64,000 nucleotides of DNA, from assembly GCF_001425235.1 (NCBI RefSeq), contig NZ_LMEA01000001.1, positions 471,855-535,854 on the forward strand, given 5' to 3'. Each line of letters begins with the position of its first letter. Positions within the stretch are counted from its first letter, which is position 1. Both the position numbers and the translations under genes were made by a program. Positions 11,107-19,186 of the stretch are shown one piece after another. Below the pieces are notes generated by a model. It was not told the DNA's origin and did no database searches. It was given only the letters and a program-made list of their open reading frames with translations. The stretch comes from Devosia sp. Root413D1. GTDB lineage: Bacteria > Pseudomonadota > Alphaproteobacteria > Rhizobiales > Devosiaceae.

Positions 11107-11754
11107 ATGCGCAGCCTGTTGCTTATCCTGGCCCTCATGGCCGCCTCGCCCACCCTGGCCGAGGAGGCGCCGACGCTCGGCCGCGCTGGCGTGAACCTCA
11201 GTTTCGAGGCTTTGGGCCATCGCTTCGTGCTGCCGACGCCGGATTGGCTGACCCCGGCCGAGCGGCTCTCACCCGATCTGCTGCCGCTGGTGCAATCGAA
11301 CACCTATGGCGATGCCACCCAGGCCTTCGTCGAGTTCTTCCCAAAGGGCGAGTCGGTCGACAACTGGACCACTACCTATGCGGCGCGGCTGACCCTGCAG
11401 CCCGGCCGCAGCCTCGACGATTACCGCCGCGCCACCATGTATGGCTACTCGCAGATCTGTAAGGACGAGGCCCTGGGCTTCTTCAATTTCGGCGAGGAGA
11501 CGGAGAGCTTCTTTCCCGCCCTCGGCATGGCCTGCGGCGCCTACAAGGACAATGGCAAGCTGCGCGGGCTGGGCGAGGTGATGGTGGCGGTGTTCCGCAA
11601 AACCGATACCGGCATCGCCATGGTCTACCAGGAATGGAAGGGCCGGGCGTTCGATCCGTCCAACCCCGAAACCTGGCCGGTGGATGCGAAGGCGTTCCAG
11701 GCGCGGGCGAAGGAATTGCAGGACGTGGTGCAACTGGAAAAGCTCCCCGACTGA
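11107..11754 (+). CDS. Hypothetical secreted protein
   Basis: A 215-residue protein with a clear Sec signal peptide (MRSLLLILALMAASPTLA, cleavage before EEAPT). The mature part has motifs HRFVLPTPDWL, VEFFPKGE and MYGYSQIC; two cysteines (SQIC and GMACGAYK) could form a disulphide in the periplasm. I do not recognise the family. The ATG at 11107 is preferred to that at 11101 because a gggagg ends at 11100, leaving 6 bases to the second ATG but none to the first. It is divergent from the ArsR gene. Confidence 0.75.
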   Translation: MRSLLLILALMAASPTLAEEAPTLGRAGVNLSFEALGHRFVLPTPDWLTPAERLSPDLLPLVQSNTYGDATQAFVEFFPKGESVDNWTTTYAARLTLQPGRSLDDYRRATMYGYSQICKDEALGFFNFGEETESFFPALGMACGAYKDNGKLRGLGEVMVAVFRKTDTGIAMVYQEWKGRAFDPSNPETWPVDAKAFQARAKELQDVVQLEKLPD

Positions 11755-11757
11755 TAG

Positions 11758-11882
11758 AGACGGCCCCCTCCCGACCTCCCCCATAAAGGGGGAGGTGAAG
11801 AGTCGAGGCTCTGTCTTCGATCGTGCCAAGCAACCGGCGGAGCACCTCCCCCTTCATGGGGGAGGATGGGAGGGGGCCGTCT
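11758..11882. repeat. Palindromic intergenic element B (family 1)
   Basis: A 125-bp element: arms 11758-11797 and about 11842-11882 are inverted (agacggccccctccc ... gggagggggccgtct), each containing its own small hairpin (cctccccc/gggggagg). It starts 3 bases after the secreted-protein stop. A near copy lies at 43846-43970, matching through the non-palindromic centre as well. Confidence 0.85.
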
Positions 11883-11904
11883 GCTTCAGTCGGCGCCTTC
11901 GAGC

Positions 11905-14148
11905 CTACCCCCGCGCCGCCAGCGCCACGCCCGTCAAGCTGCCCTTCGCCCCCCGCAAGCCCGTCGGTGTGCCCTCGAACACCACGCTGCCGCCGTCGTT
12001 GCCGGCGCCAGGCCCGAGGTCGATCACCCAGTCGGCCCGGCTGATCACGTCGAGATTGTGCTCGATGACGATCACCGTCGAGCCGGCATCGACCAGCCGG
12101 TCGAACAGTCCGATCAGCGTGTCGACGTCGTTCATGTGGAGCCCGGTGGTGGGTTCGTCCAGCACGTAGATATTGCCGGATTTGCCCAGCTCTGCCGCGA
12201 GCTTCAAGCGCTGGCGTTCACCGCCCGAGAGACTTGAGAGCGGCTGCCCCAGCGTCAGATAGCCGAGCCCGACATCGTCGAGCCCCCTCAAAATCTTGGC
12301 GATGGCAGGTTCGGTGAAGAACTCGGTCGCCTCGCCGACGCTCATCTCGTAGACGTCGCTGATCGCCTTGCCGCGCAGCTTGTGCTGCAGCACTTCCTCG
12401 GTGAAACGCTTGCCCTCGCAGGTCTCGCAGACGCTCGCCACCGGGTCCATGTGCGCGAGGTCGGTATAGGTGACCCCGAGGCCTTTGCAGTCGGGGCAGG
12501 CGCCCTTCGAGTTGGCCGAGAACAAAGCCGCGTCGACGCCGTTGGCCTTGGCGAAGGTCTTCCTGACCGTGTCGAGGATGCCGGTATAGGTGGCGGTGTT
12601 GGAGCGCGACGAGCCGCGGTTGAGGTTCTGGTCGATGATCACCGTGTCGGGGTAGGCGGCCGGCAGCGAGCCCTGGATCAGCGAACTCTTGCCGGCGCCG
12701 GCAACGCCGGTGACCACGGTGAGCACGCCCTCGGGGATCGACACTGATACGTCGCGCAGGTTGTTGGTCTTGGCGTGGGCGATCTTCAGCTGACCCTTGG
12801 CCTTGCGCCCATCGGCCTTGATCGCCTGGTACTTTTTCATGTGGTTGCCGGTGAGCGTGCCGGATTTGAGCAGCCCTTCGAAATCGCCCTCGTAGACGAT
12901 CTCGCCACCCTTTGAGCCGGCGAATGGGCCCATATCGACCACATGATCGGCAATGGCGATCATGTCGGGCTTGTGCTCGACGATCAGCACCGTGTTGCCC
13001 TTGTCGCGCAGCTGCTGCATCAGCCCGGCCAGCGGAGCGACATCGTGCGGATGGAGCCCAACGCTCGGCTCATCGAACACATAGGTGATGTCGGTCAAGG
13101 ACGAGCCGAGATGGCGCACCATCTTCACCCGCTGGCTTTCGCCGCCCGACAGCGTCGAGCTCTCGCGGTCGAGGCTCAGATAGCCAAGTCCGATGGTGAC
13201 GAGGTTCTCGAGCCGCGCTGCTAGCGCCGCGATCATCGGCTTGATCGAGGGCGCCTCGATCGAGCGGACGAACGGCGCGAGGTCTGAGACCTGCATCGCC
13301 GAACACTCGGCGATCGACTTGCCGTTGACCTTGCTCGCCAGTGCCGCGGCATTGAGCCGGGCGCCGCCGCAGGCCGGGCAGGTCGCGCGGGTGAAGATCT
13401 TGTCGTACTCGGCCCGGACATGCGGCTGCAGGTTCTCGGGATCCTTGCTCCCCAGCCCCTTCTTCAGCTTGGCGACCACGCCCTCGTAGGTGAGTCCGAT
13501 CTTGCCGACCTTGATCTTGCGGCCATCGTCGAGGTTGAACAGGTTCTCCCGCTCCTCGGCGCTGTACTTGCTGATCGGCTTATCCATGTCGAACAGCCCG
13601 GAATTGTTGAAGATCTCCCACCACCAGCTGTCGACGGCAAAATCCTTGGGCAACAGGGCGCCCTGGTTGAGCGATTTGCTCTCATCGACCACCGCGCTCA
13701 TGTCCATCGCCGCGACCTGGCCGATGCCTTCGCAGTCGGGGCACATGCCGCGCGGGTCGTTGTAGGAGTAGAGCCCGGGCGCGCCGAGTTTCGGTTCGGC
13801 AGCGCGCGAAAAGATCACCCGCAGCATCTGCGCCGCGTCGGTGACGGTGGCGACAGTGGAGCGGGAGTTGCCGCCCAGCCGCTGCTGGTCGACGATGATG
13901 GCGGCCGAGATATTCTCCAGCTCGTCGGCATCGGGCTGGCCGTAATGCGGCATGAACTGCTGCACGAACGCCGGGTAGGTTTCGTTGATCAGCCGCTGGC
14001 TTTCCGCCGCGATGGTGCCGAACACCAGCGAGGATTTGCCTGAGCCCGACACCCCGGTGAACACCGTGATCTTCCGCTTCGGGATATCGAGCGACACGTT
14101 CTTGAGATTGTTCTCCCGCGCCCCGCGGATCTTGATCGAACCGTACAT
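11905..14148 (-). CDS. UvrA-like excision nuclease subunit paralogue (short, DrrC/UvrA2 type)
   Basis: A 747-residue tandem ABC ATPase of the UvrA family. First ATPase: Walker [10 protein letters not shown] (32-40), signature LSGGESQ, Walker [11 protein letters not shown]; second: [25 protein letters not shown]. Zinc-finger cysteine pairs CPDC, CPAC and CPDC/CETC are present. Compared with housekeeping UvrA (about 940 residues) the UvrB-binding region after the first Walker A is missing ([11 protein letters not shown] runs straight into PRGMCPDC). Such short UvrAs are linked to resistance to DNA-binding drugs, as for DrrC of Streptomyces. It is the last gene of a TetR-controlled operon with an ABC drug exporter. 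Confidence 0.88.
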   Translation of the reverse strand: MYGSIKIRGARENNLKNVSLDIPKRKITVFTGVSGSGKSSLVFGTIAAESQRLINETYPAFVQQFMPHYGQPDADELENISAAIIVDQQRLGGNSRSTVATVTDAAQMLRVIFSRAAEPKLGAPGLYSYNDPRGMCPDCEGIGQVAAMDMSAVVDESKSLNQGALLPKDFAVDSWWWEIFNNSGLFDMDKPISKYSAEERENLFNLDDGRKIKVGKIGLTYEGVVAKLKKGLGSKDPENLQPHVRAEYDKIFTRATCPACGGARLNAAALASKVNGKSIAECSAMQVSDLAPFVRSIEAPSIKPMIAALAARLENLVTIGLGYLSLDRESSTLSGGESQRVKMVRHLGSSLTDITYVFDEPSVGLHPHDVAPLAGLMQQLRDKGNTVLIVEHKPDMIAIADHVVDMGPFAGSKGGEIVYEGDFEGLLKSGTLTGNHMKKYQAIKADGRKAKGQLKIAHAKTNNLRDVSVSIPEGVLTVVTGVAGAGKSSLIQGSLPAAYPDTVIIDQNLNRGSSRSNTATYTGILDTVRKTFAKANGVDAALFSANSKGACPDCKGLGVTYTDLAHMDPVASVCETCEGKRFTEEVLQHKLRGKAISDVYEMSVGEATEFFTEPAIAKILRGLDDVGLGYLTLGQPLSSLSGGERQRLKLAAELGKSGNIYVLDEPTTGLHMNDVDTLIGLFDRLVDAGSTVIVIEHNLDVISRADWVIDLGPGAGNDGGSVVFEGTPTGLRGAKGSLTGVALAARG

Positions 14149-14208
14149 GCGAACCCTCTTTCGTACTTTACCAGTTAGTTAAATAGACTTTCGAACGTTG
14201 GCAACCCC

Positions 14209-14421
14209 TCACGGCAGCCGGTCGAGCACCGCGAACTCCTGGTGCACCCGGCGGCGCTCGCTGTCGGAGAGCGGCAGCGCCTGGAAGCGGCGATAGAGGT
14301 CCGTCGCGACCTGATGCTGACCCATGGCGATTGCCAGTTCGATCCGCGATGCGAGCGCGCGGGCGTCGCCGCCGCTGGGGATCGCACCGGTGAGGACGGG
14401 GATGGTGATTTCCTGGTTCAT
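14209..14421 (-). CDS. Hypothetical 70-residue protein between the ABC permease and UvrA-like genes
   Basis: A short charged, predominantly helical protein (MNQEITIPVLTGAIPSGG, then LASRIELAIAMGQHQ and YRRFQALPLSDSERRRVH). No family recognised. It sits 56 bases after the permease stop and 60 bases before the UvrA-like start, same strand, so is probably part of the operon. The start ATG at 14421 is the only good one in frame; the ribosome binding site is weak. Confidence 0.5.
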   Translation of the reverse strand: MNQEITIPVLTGAIPSGGDARALASRIELAIAMGQHQVATDLYRRFQALPLSDSERRRVHQEFAVLDRLP

Positions 14422-14477
14422 CACTATGGCCTCGGTTCTGGAAAGGAGGACCGGACGCCCGCAGGCGCCCGGAGATG

Positions 14478-15227
14478 TCAGAGGCTCGCCTTGCGGATCG
14501 CCCGCGCGCCGATGCTGAGCCCGACCACCGCGGTGCCGAGCGCCACCAGCACGCCCCAGAGCACGGTGCTGGTGAACAGCTCGCCGGCGAACAGCGCCCG
14601 TTCCGCCTCGATCAGGTAGGTCAACGGGTTGAAACGGCTGGCGATGTAGAGCCAGCCCGGGCCGTTCTCGATCGGCAGCAGCACCCCGCCCAATAGCATC
14701 AGCGGCAGCGCCACCGACTGGCTCACCATGTAGAACAGCGACGTGTTGTGCCGCGCCGCGATCGCCAGCGCGTAGGAGAGCGCCGCCACCCCGGCGCCGA
14801 ACAGGGCCAGCAGGGTGAGCCCGAACAGCATCTGGATCGGATGGAGCGCCAGCCCGAACGGCCAGGCGAGGAGAATCAGCGCTAATGCCTGCAGCGCCAA
14901 GGGGAACATCTCCTTGAGCGAGCGGCCGAAGATCAGCGCCGGCCGGCTCATCGGGGTGGAGAGGAAGCGCTCCAGCACCCCGCTCATCAGCTCCTCGGTG
15001 AGGCTCCAGCCGACCATCGCGGTGCCGAACAGCGTCAGCATCACGATCATCCCCGGCACGAACCATTGCAGCGCCTCGGCGGTCGAGCCGCCGACATTGA
15101 GCAGTGGCACGAAGAACGCCAGGTAGAGGATGGGCTGCACCAGCCCGAACGCCATCCAGGACGGGTCGGCGAGGGTGGGCTTCATCTCGCGGGTAAACGA
15201 GGTGGCGACGTCACGAAAGAAGGTCAT
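14478..15227 (-). CDS. ABC-2 type transporter permease (DrrB-like)
   Basis: A 249-residue integral membrane protein with six hydrophobic segments, including GLVQPILYLAFFVPLL, FVPGMIVMLTLFGTAMVG, ALQALALILLAWPFGLAL and VLWGVLVALGTAVVGLSI. The block ELMSGVLERFLSTPMSR is the conserved cytoplasmic loop of ABC-2 drug exporters. It pairs with the ATPase encoded upstream, though an unusual 262-base gap filled by a repeat element separates them. ATG at 15227 has a ggag about 10 bases upstream; a GTG at 15245 is an alternative. Confidence 0.88.
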   Translation of the reverse strand: MTFFRDVATSFTREMKPTLADPSWMAFGLVQPILYLAFFVPLLNVGGSTAEALQWFVPGMIVMLTLFGTAMVGWSLTEELMSGVLERFLSTPMSRPALIFGRSLKEMFPLALQALALILLAWPFGLALHPIQMLFGLTLLALFGAGVAALSYALAIAARHNTSLFYMVSQSVALPLMLLGGVLLPIENGPGWLYIASRFNPLTYLIEAERALFAGELFTSTVLWGVLVALGTAVVGLSIGARAIRKASL

Positions 15228-15260
15228 GGGTTTGCTCCAAGCCACAGGTGCTGGGTCTGC

Positions 15261-15439
15261 GTCCCTTCTCCCCTGAGGGGAGAAGGTGCCCCGTAGCGGA
15301 CGACGGCAAAGGCCGTCGCCGCGGGGGCGGATGAGGGGTTCAGCGGTTCAGCGAGCGCGCGATGAAAGGCTGCACCCCTCACCCCGCGAATGAGGCCGTT
15401 GGCCTCATTCGCCGCCCTCTCCCCTGAGGGGAGAGGGGA
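15261..15439. repeat. Palindromic intergenic element C (family 1), inside the ABC operon
   Basis: Outer arms gtcccttctcccctgaggggagaagg (in two pieces near 15261-15286) and the matching ccctctcccctgaggggagagggg near 15415-15438, each also a small palindrome. Inner palindromes include gacggcaaaggccgtc and gaatgaggccgttggcctcattc. It separates the ATPase and permease genes of one operon, so it will be transcribed and may change the ratio of the two mRNAs. Confidence 0.78.
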
Positions 15440-15489
15440 CACCTCGGCTGGTGCCCAGCGCCGCCCTCTTATCGGTGCAAATGGCCCTT

Positions 15490-16437
15490 TCATGCCGCGG
15501 TCTCCCTGAGCGAGCGGCCGGTCAATCCGAGGAACACATCGTCCAGCGTCGGTCGGCGCACATTGGCGGCAAGCACGCGTGCGCCGCGCTGATCCAGCGC
15601 CCGGATGAACTCCGGCAGCACAGCTTCGCCGCCCTTCACCGTCACCCCGACCCGGGCTCCGTCGCGGCTGATTTCGCGCGCCTCGGGCAGGTTTGCGGCG
15701 AGTTCGGCGGCAAGCACGGCATTGTCCGCGTCGATGGTGATGCGGTCGCCGGCGAGGTTGGCCTTCAGCCGCTCCGGCGTGTCGTTGGCGATGACCAGGC
15801 CATTGTCCATGATCATCACCCGCTCGGCCATCTGATCGGCCTCGTCGAGATAGTGGGTGGTGAGGAAGATCGTCATGCCGGTCGACTTCCTCAGTTTGAG
15901 GATGTGTTCCCAGAGGTTGGCGCGGCTATGCGGGTCGAGCCCGGTGGAGGGCTCATCCAGGAACAGCACCTTCGGGCTGTGCATCAGCCCGAGCGCGATA
16001 TCGACGCGCCGCTTCTGCCCGCCCGAGAGGCTCATCCCGGTCCGCTTTTCGAGCCCGGTGAGCTCCAGCATGCTGATCAGTTCGTCGGCGCGCCGTGCCG
16101 AGTCGGCCTTGCTCATGCGCTGCGCTGCGCCCTGCGTCAGCAACTCGTCGCGCAGCTTGTTGTAGCCGCCGGCGCCGGCGCCCTGGCCGACATAGCCGAT
16201 GCGGCGGCGCACCGCGTTGGCGTCGCGCAGCACGTCGTGGCCGGCGACGCTCGCCGCGCCCTCGGTCGGCGGCAACAGCGTCGTCAGCATGCGCACGCTG
16301 GTGGATTTGCCGGCGCCATTGGGGCCGAGGAACGCCACCAGCTCACCCTCCGCCACGTCGAGGTCGAGGCCGCGCACCGCCTCCACCACACCTTCCTTGG
16401 TCTTGAAGCTGCGCTTCAGTCCGCTGGCATGGATCAT
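15490..16437 (-). CDS. ABC transporter ATP-binding protein (DrrA-like, daunorubicin resistance family)
   Basis: A 315-residue ATPase: Walker A GPNGAGKST (about 38-46), signature SGGQKRRVDIALGLMHSP, Walker B LFLDEPSTGLDP and the H-loop LTTHYLDEADQMAE. The C-terminal 90 residues end in ANVRRPTLDDVFLGLTG, the C-terminal signature of DrrA/NatA-type drug exporters. It is first in the operon with the ABC-2 permease and UvrA-like gene and is divergent from a TetR regulator with a palindrome in the gap. Confidence 0.92.
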   Translation of the reverse strand: MIHASGLKRSFKTKEGVVEAVRGLDLDVAEGELVAFLGPNGAGKSTSVRMLTTLLPPTEGAASVAGHDVLRDANAVRRRIGYVGQGAGAGGYNKLRDELLTQGAAQRMSKADSARRADELISMLELTGLEKRTGMSLSGGQKRRVDIALGLMHSPKVLFLDEPSTGLDPHSRANLWEHILKLRKSTGMTIFLTTHYLDEADQMAERVMIMDNGLVIANDTPERLKANLAGDRITIDADNAVLAAELAANLPEAREISRDGARVGVTVKGGEAVLPEFIRALDQRGARVLAANVRRPTLDDVFLGLTGRSLRETAA

Positions 16438-16472
16438 TGCTTCACTCCTCAGTGCTTACATTGGACAAGCCT

Positions 16473-16510
16473 AACCAGCCCTGCTGACATGACGTGTCAG
16501 CAGACTGGTT
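16473..16510. promoter_or_regulatory. Long imperfect inverted repeat in the leader of the ABC/UvrA operon
   Basis: Arms ctgctgaca (16481-16489) and tgtcagcag (16495-16503) around a 5-base centre, extended by aaccag / ctggtt at 16473-16478 and 16505-16510. It lies 36-73 bases upstream of the ATPase start on the - strand. No T-run follows on either side, so an operator or a 5' mRNA hairpin is more likely than a terminator. Confidence 0.5.
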
Positions 16511-16577
16511 TTCGACACGCGCGGCGGATGTCCGAATGGATATCTCGACTTTCGCGGGGCGCGGATATAACGTTGTG

Positions 16578-16616
16578 CAGTGTACGGGGTTTGGATAGAC
16601 CTAATCCCGTACACTG
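16578..16616. promoter_or_regulatory. Probable TetR operator of the ABC/UvrA operon
   Basis: A perfect 11-bp inverted repeat, cagtgtacggg at 16578-16588 and cccgtacactg at 16606-16616, separated by 17 bases. It ends 25 bases upstream of the tetR start codon and lies in the shared divergent promoter region. Binding by the adjacent TetR protein is inferred from position. Confidence 0.65.
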
Positions 16617-16641
16617 TAAAGAGTTATTTTGTGGAGGCCGG

Positions 16642-17424
16642 ATGGCCGAGGAAATTGTCGGTCGGGGCGATCCGATCCGGACGCTGGAACTGATGTGGGG
16701 CAGGGCCCCGGCGCCCAGGCGCGGGCCCAAATCGCGCGTCAGCGTCGCCGAGCTGGTGGCTGCCGCCGTTGCCATCGCCGACGCCGAGGGCATCGATGCC
16801 GTCTCGACCCGCCGGGTTGCCGAAGCGGTCGGGATCTCGCCGATGAGCTTTTACACTCACATCCCGGATAAGGCGGTGCTGCTCGACCTGATGCTCGATG
16901 CCGTCGCCACCGGACAGGCCGGCGAGGTGACGCCGGAATTTCACCCGGCCAACTGGCGGGCCAACGTGACCCTGGTGGCGCGCAGCTTTCGCCGCTTTTA
17001 CCTCGCCCATCCCTGGGCGCTGCAGATCGGCACGCACCGGCCGGTGCTCGGCCCCAACACCATCCGCGCCTATGACAACTTCCTCAGCGTCTTCGACGGG
17101 CTCGGCCTCGGCGAAGTCGAGATGGATCTCTGTGTCATCCTCGTCGCCAACTATGTGCATGGCGCGGTCCGCGACGTGGTGCGCGCCAATATGGTCAAGG
17201 CGCAGACCGGCATGAGCGACGATGAGTGGTGGTACACCATCGAGCCGTTCCTCTCGACCATGGATTTCTCGCCCTATCCGGTGGCGAGCCGGGTCGGCGC
17301 GGTAGTCGGCGAACTCTATGGCCTCGGCGACCCCGATCTGGCCTTCGACTTCGGGCTGGAACGCATCCTCGACGGACTCGAGCGGCTGGTCGAGAGCAAG
17401 CGGGATAGTCCACCATTGCCATAG
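16642..17424 (+). CDS. TetR-family transcriptional regulator (TetR_C-like)
   Basis: A 260-residue repressor. After a 30-residue basic/Pro-rich N-terminus (PAPRRGPKSRVS) comes the helix-turn-helix, with DAVSTRRVAEAVGISPMS and FYTHIPDKAVLLDLML, then an all-helical ligand-binding domain (about 100-255). The extended N-terminus and length resemble regulators of drug efflux operons. It starts at the ATG at 16642, which has gtggagg just upstream; an open frame continues much further upstream but overlaps the divergent ABC gene and is not coding. It is expected to repress the divergent ABC/UvrA operon and itself. Confidence 0.88.
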   Translation: MAEEIVGRGDPIRTLELMWGRAPAPRRGPKSRVSVAELVAAAVAIADAEGIDAVSTRRVAEAVGISPMSFYTHIPDKAVLLDLMLDAVATGQAGEVTPEFHPANWRANVTLVARSFRRFYLAHPWALQIGTHRPVLGPNTIRAYDNFLSVFDGLGLGEVEMDLCVILVANYVHGAVRDVVRANMVKAQTGMSDDEWWYTIEPFLSTMDFSPYPVASRVGAVVGELYGLGDPDLAFDFGLERILDGLERLVESKRDSPPLP

Positions 17425-17452
17425 CGTGGCAGAAGTCTCCCAACCCACCGGC

Positions 17453-17531
17453 CGTCATCCCAGCGAAAGCTGGGATCCAATCATCCGCTTGTGCAGGCTG
17501 TGAGTTGAGTCCCAGCTTTCGCTGGGATGAC
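17453..17531. repeat. Family 2 repeat: paired inverted palindromes
   Basis: Two inverted copies of a palindromic unit (gtcatcccagcgaaagctgg and its complement near 17512-17531) separated by about 30 bases. The same composite occurs at 35388-35467. Short palindromes of this type are widespread in proteobacterial intergenic regions. Confidence 0.8.
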
Positions 17532-17618
17532 ACCGAGTGTGTGGCGAATGGCGTTCCTCAGCACCCCGGATAGGCCCCTACCGTTGACGGAAAGCCGCCA
17601 AGCGCCTAACTCAGCCCG

Positions 17619-18026
17619 ATGAAACGCGACACCCACAAGCCCACCGGTCCCAGCCAGCGCATGCTGCGCGTCGGCGAACTGGTGCGCCACGCCCTTTCCG
17701 GCGTCTTCGCCCGCGGCGAGATCGAGGATCCGCTGCTTGAAGGCAAGGTCATCACTGTGCCCGAAGTCCGCATGACCCCGGATTTGAAGCTCGCCAGCGC
17801 CTATATCATGCCGCTCGGCGGCGCGGGGGCGGAGGAGATCGTCGAGGCGCTCAACCGCCACCACCGCTTCATCCGCGGCCGCGTGGCGCCCGAGCTCGAC
17901 CTGAAATTCGCGCCGGATCTGCGCTTTTTCGTCGACAACACCTTTGACGAGTTCGGCAAGATCGACGCCCTGCTGCGTTCCGACCGCGTACAGCGCGATA
18001 TCCTGAAGGATGAGGACGAAGAGTAG
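17619..18026 (+). CDS. rbfA: Ribosome-binding factor A
   Basis: A 135-residue RbfA, a KH-fold protein that assists 16S rRNA 5' end processing and 30S maturation. Recognisable blocks are SQRMLRVGELVRHALS, VTVPEVRMTPDLKLASAYI in variant form (ITVPEVRMTPDLK) and LDLKFAPDLRFFVDNTFDE. In most relatives it directly follows infB; here more than 11 kb of accessory genes intervene, so it must have its own promoter in 17425-17618. truB follows after a repeat element. Confidence 0.96.
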   Translation: MKRDTHKPTGPSQRMLRVGELVRHALSGVFARGEIEDPLLEGKVITVPEVRMTPDLKLASAYIMPLGGAGAEEIVEALNRHHRFIRGRVAPELDLKFAPDLRFFVDNTFDEFGKIDALLRSDRVQRDILKDEDEE

Positions 18027-18057
18027 CGTCCTGCCGGAACAAGCCTGCGCTCGCAGT

Positions 18058-18182
18058 CGTCTCCCTCCCCATGATGGGGAGGGATAAAGGGTGGGGTGGA
18101 GCCCCACGCTCCGGCGCGAGTGGCCACCCCCACCCTCATTCCCTCCCCAGGGGACGCGGTAGCGCCCCGGGGGGAGGGAGGC
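18058..18182. repeat. Palindromic intergenic element D (family 1)
   Basis: Inverted arms cgtctccctcccc ... ggggagggaggcg (ends at 18058 and 18182) with inner pairs ggtggggtgg / ccacccccacc. It fills the gap between rbfA and truB and ends 17 bases before the truB start codon, so it is part of the transcript. Confidence 0.8.
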
Positions 18183-18199
18183 GAAAGAGGCCACGTCCA

Positions 18200-19096
18200 G
18201 TGTCCCAAACAAAATCCCTAAAGCGCGACGTCTCCGGTTGGTTGGTTCTCGACAAGCCCTATGACATGACCTCCACCCAGGCGGTGGGCAAGCTCCGCTG
18301 GCTGTTCGGCGCCAAGAAAGCCGGTCATGCCGGAACGCTCGACCCGCTGGCGACCGGTATCCTGCCGATCGCCCTGGGTGAGGCGACCAAGACCGTGCCC
18401 GCCGTGCAGGACGGCACCAAGGTCTACCGCTTCGCCATCAAATGGGGCGAGGAGACCACCACCGACGACACCGAGGGCGAGGTCAGCGCCCGCTCAGAGG
18501 TGCGGCCATCGGAGGCCGAAATCCTCGCTGCGCTCCCCGCTTTCACCGGCGAGATCATGCAGACCCCACCGGCCTTTTCGGCGATCAAGGTCGACGGCGA
18601 ACGCGCCTATGACCTGGCGCGCGCCGGCGAGGTGGTCGAGCTGGCGGCCCGCCCGGTCTACGTCGAAGCCCTCCGGCTCATTGAACATGCCGGCGAAATC
18701 AGCCGGCTGGAAATGACCTGCGAGAAGGGCACCTATGTGCGGGCCCTGGCCCGCGACCTGGCCCGCCAGCTTGGCACGTGCGGCCACGTGGTCGAGCTTC
18801 GTCGCACCGCCGTCGGTCCGTTCTCCGAGGCGCGGGCGGTGACGCTCGAAGCGCTGGAAGCCGCCGCGGATCGCGATGCGCTGCTGCTGCCGGTTTCCGC
18901 CGGGCTGTCGCTGCTGCCCGAAATCCGCCTCACCCCGGACCAGGTGAGCGCCGTCCGGCACGGCAACCCCGTGCTGCTCGGCGGCGCATCGGCGCCGATC
19001 GCGCTGGACAGCGCCTGGGCCAGCAGCGCCGGCGTCGCCGTGGCGCTGGGGCGGGTTGAAGCCGGCATGTTCAAGCCCCAGCGCGTTATCATCTAG
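18200..19096 (+). CDS. truB: tRNA pseudouridine(55) synthase TruB
   Basis: A 298-residue pseudouridine synthase that modifies U55 in the T-loop of tRNAs. Motif I VLDKPYDMTSTQAV and the catalytic motif AGHAGTLDPLATG, with nucleophile D48, are present, followed by YRFAIKWGEETTTDD and the C-terminal PUA-like part. The start is a GTG at 18200: upstream codons are translated repeat DNA. It is the usual partner of rbfA. Confidence 0.95.
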   Translation: MSQTKSLKRDVSGWLVLDKPYDMTSTQAVGKLRWLFGAKKAGHAGTLDPLATGILPIALGEATKTVPAVQDGTKVYRFAIKWGEETTTDDTEGEVSARSEVRPSEAEILAALPAFTGEIMQTPPAFSAIKVDGERAYDLARAGEVVELAARPVYVEALRLIEHAGEISRLEMTCEKGTYVRALARDLARQLGTCGHVVELRRTAVGPFSEARAVTLEALEAAADRDALLLPVSAGLSLLPEIRLTPDQVSAVRHGNPVLLGGASAPIALDSAWASSAGVAVALGRVEAGMFKPQRVII

Positions 19097-19186
19097 CGCT
19101 GGCTGCCATTGGAACCAATAGCCCAACCGGGCGTTCTCGTGCTCTAAGACAGCAGGGGTTTGGGTTGATTTTCGCCGGGGTGCGTT

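Noticed and set aside
15451-16641. N-terminal extension of the TetR frame by about 400 codons
   Set aside because: It runs across the divergent ABC ATPase gene and the operator region; the TetR start at 16642 has its own ribosome binding site.
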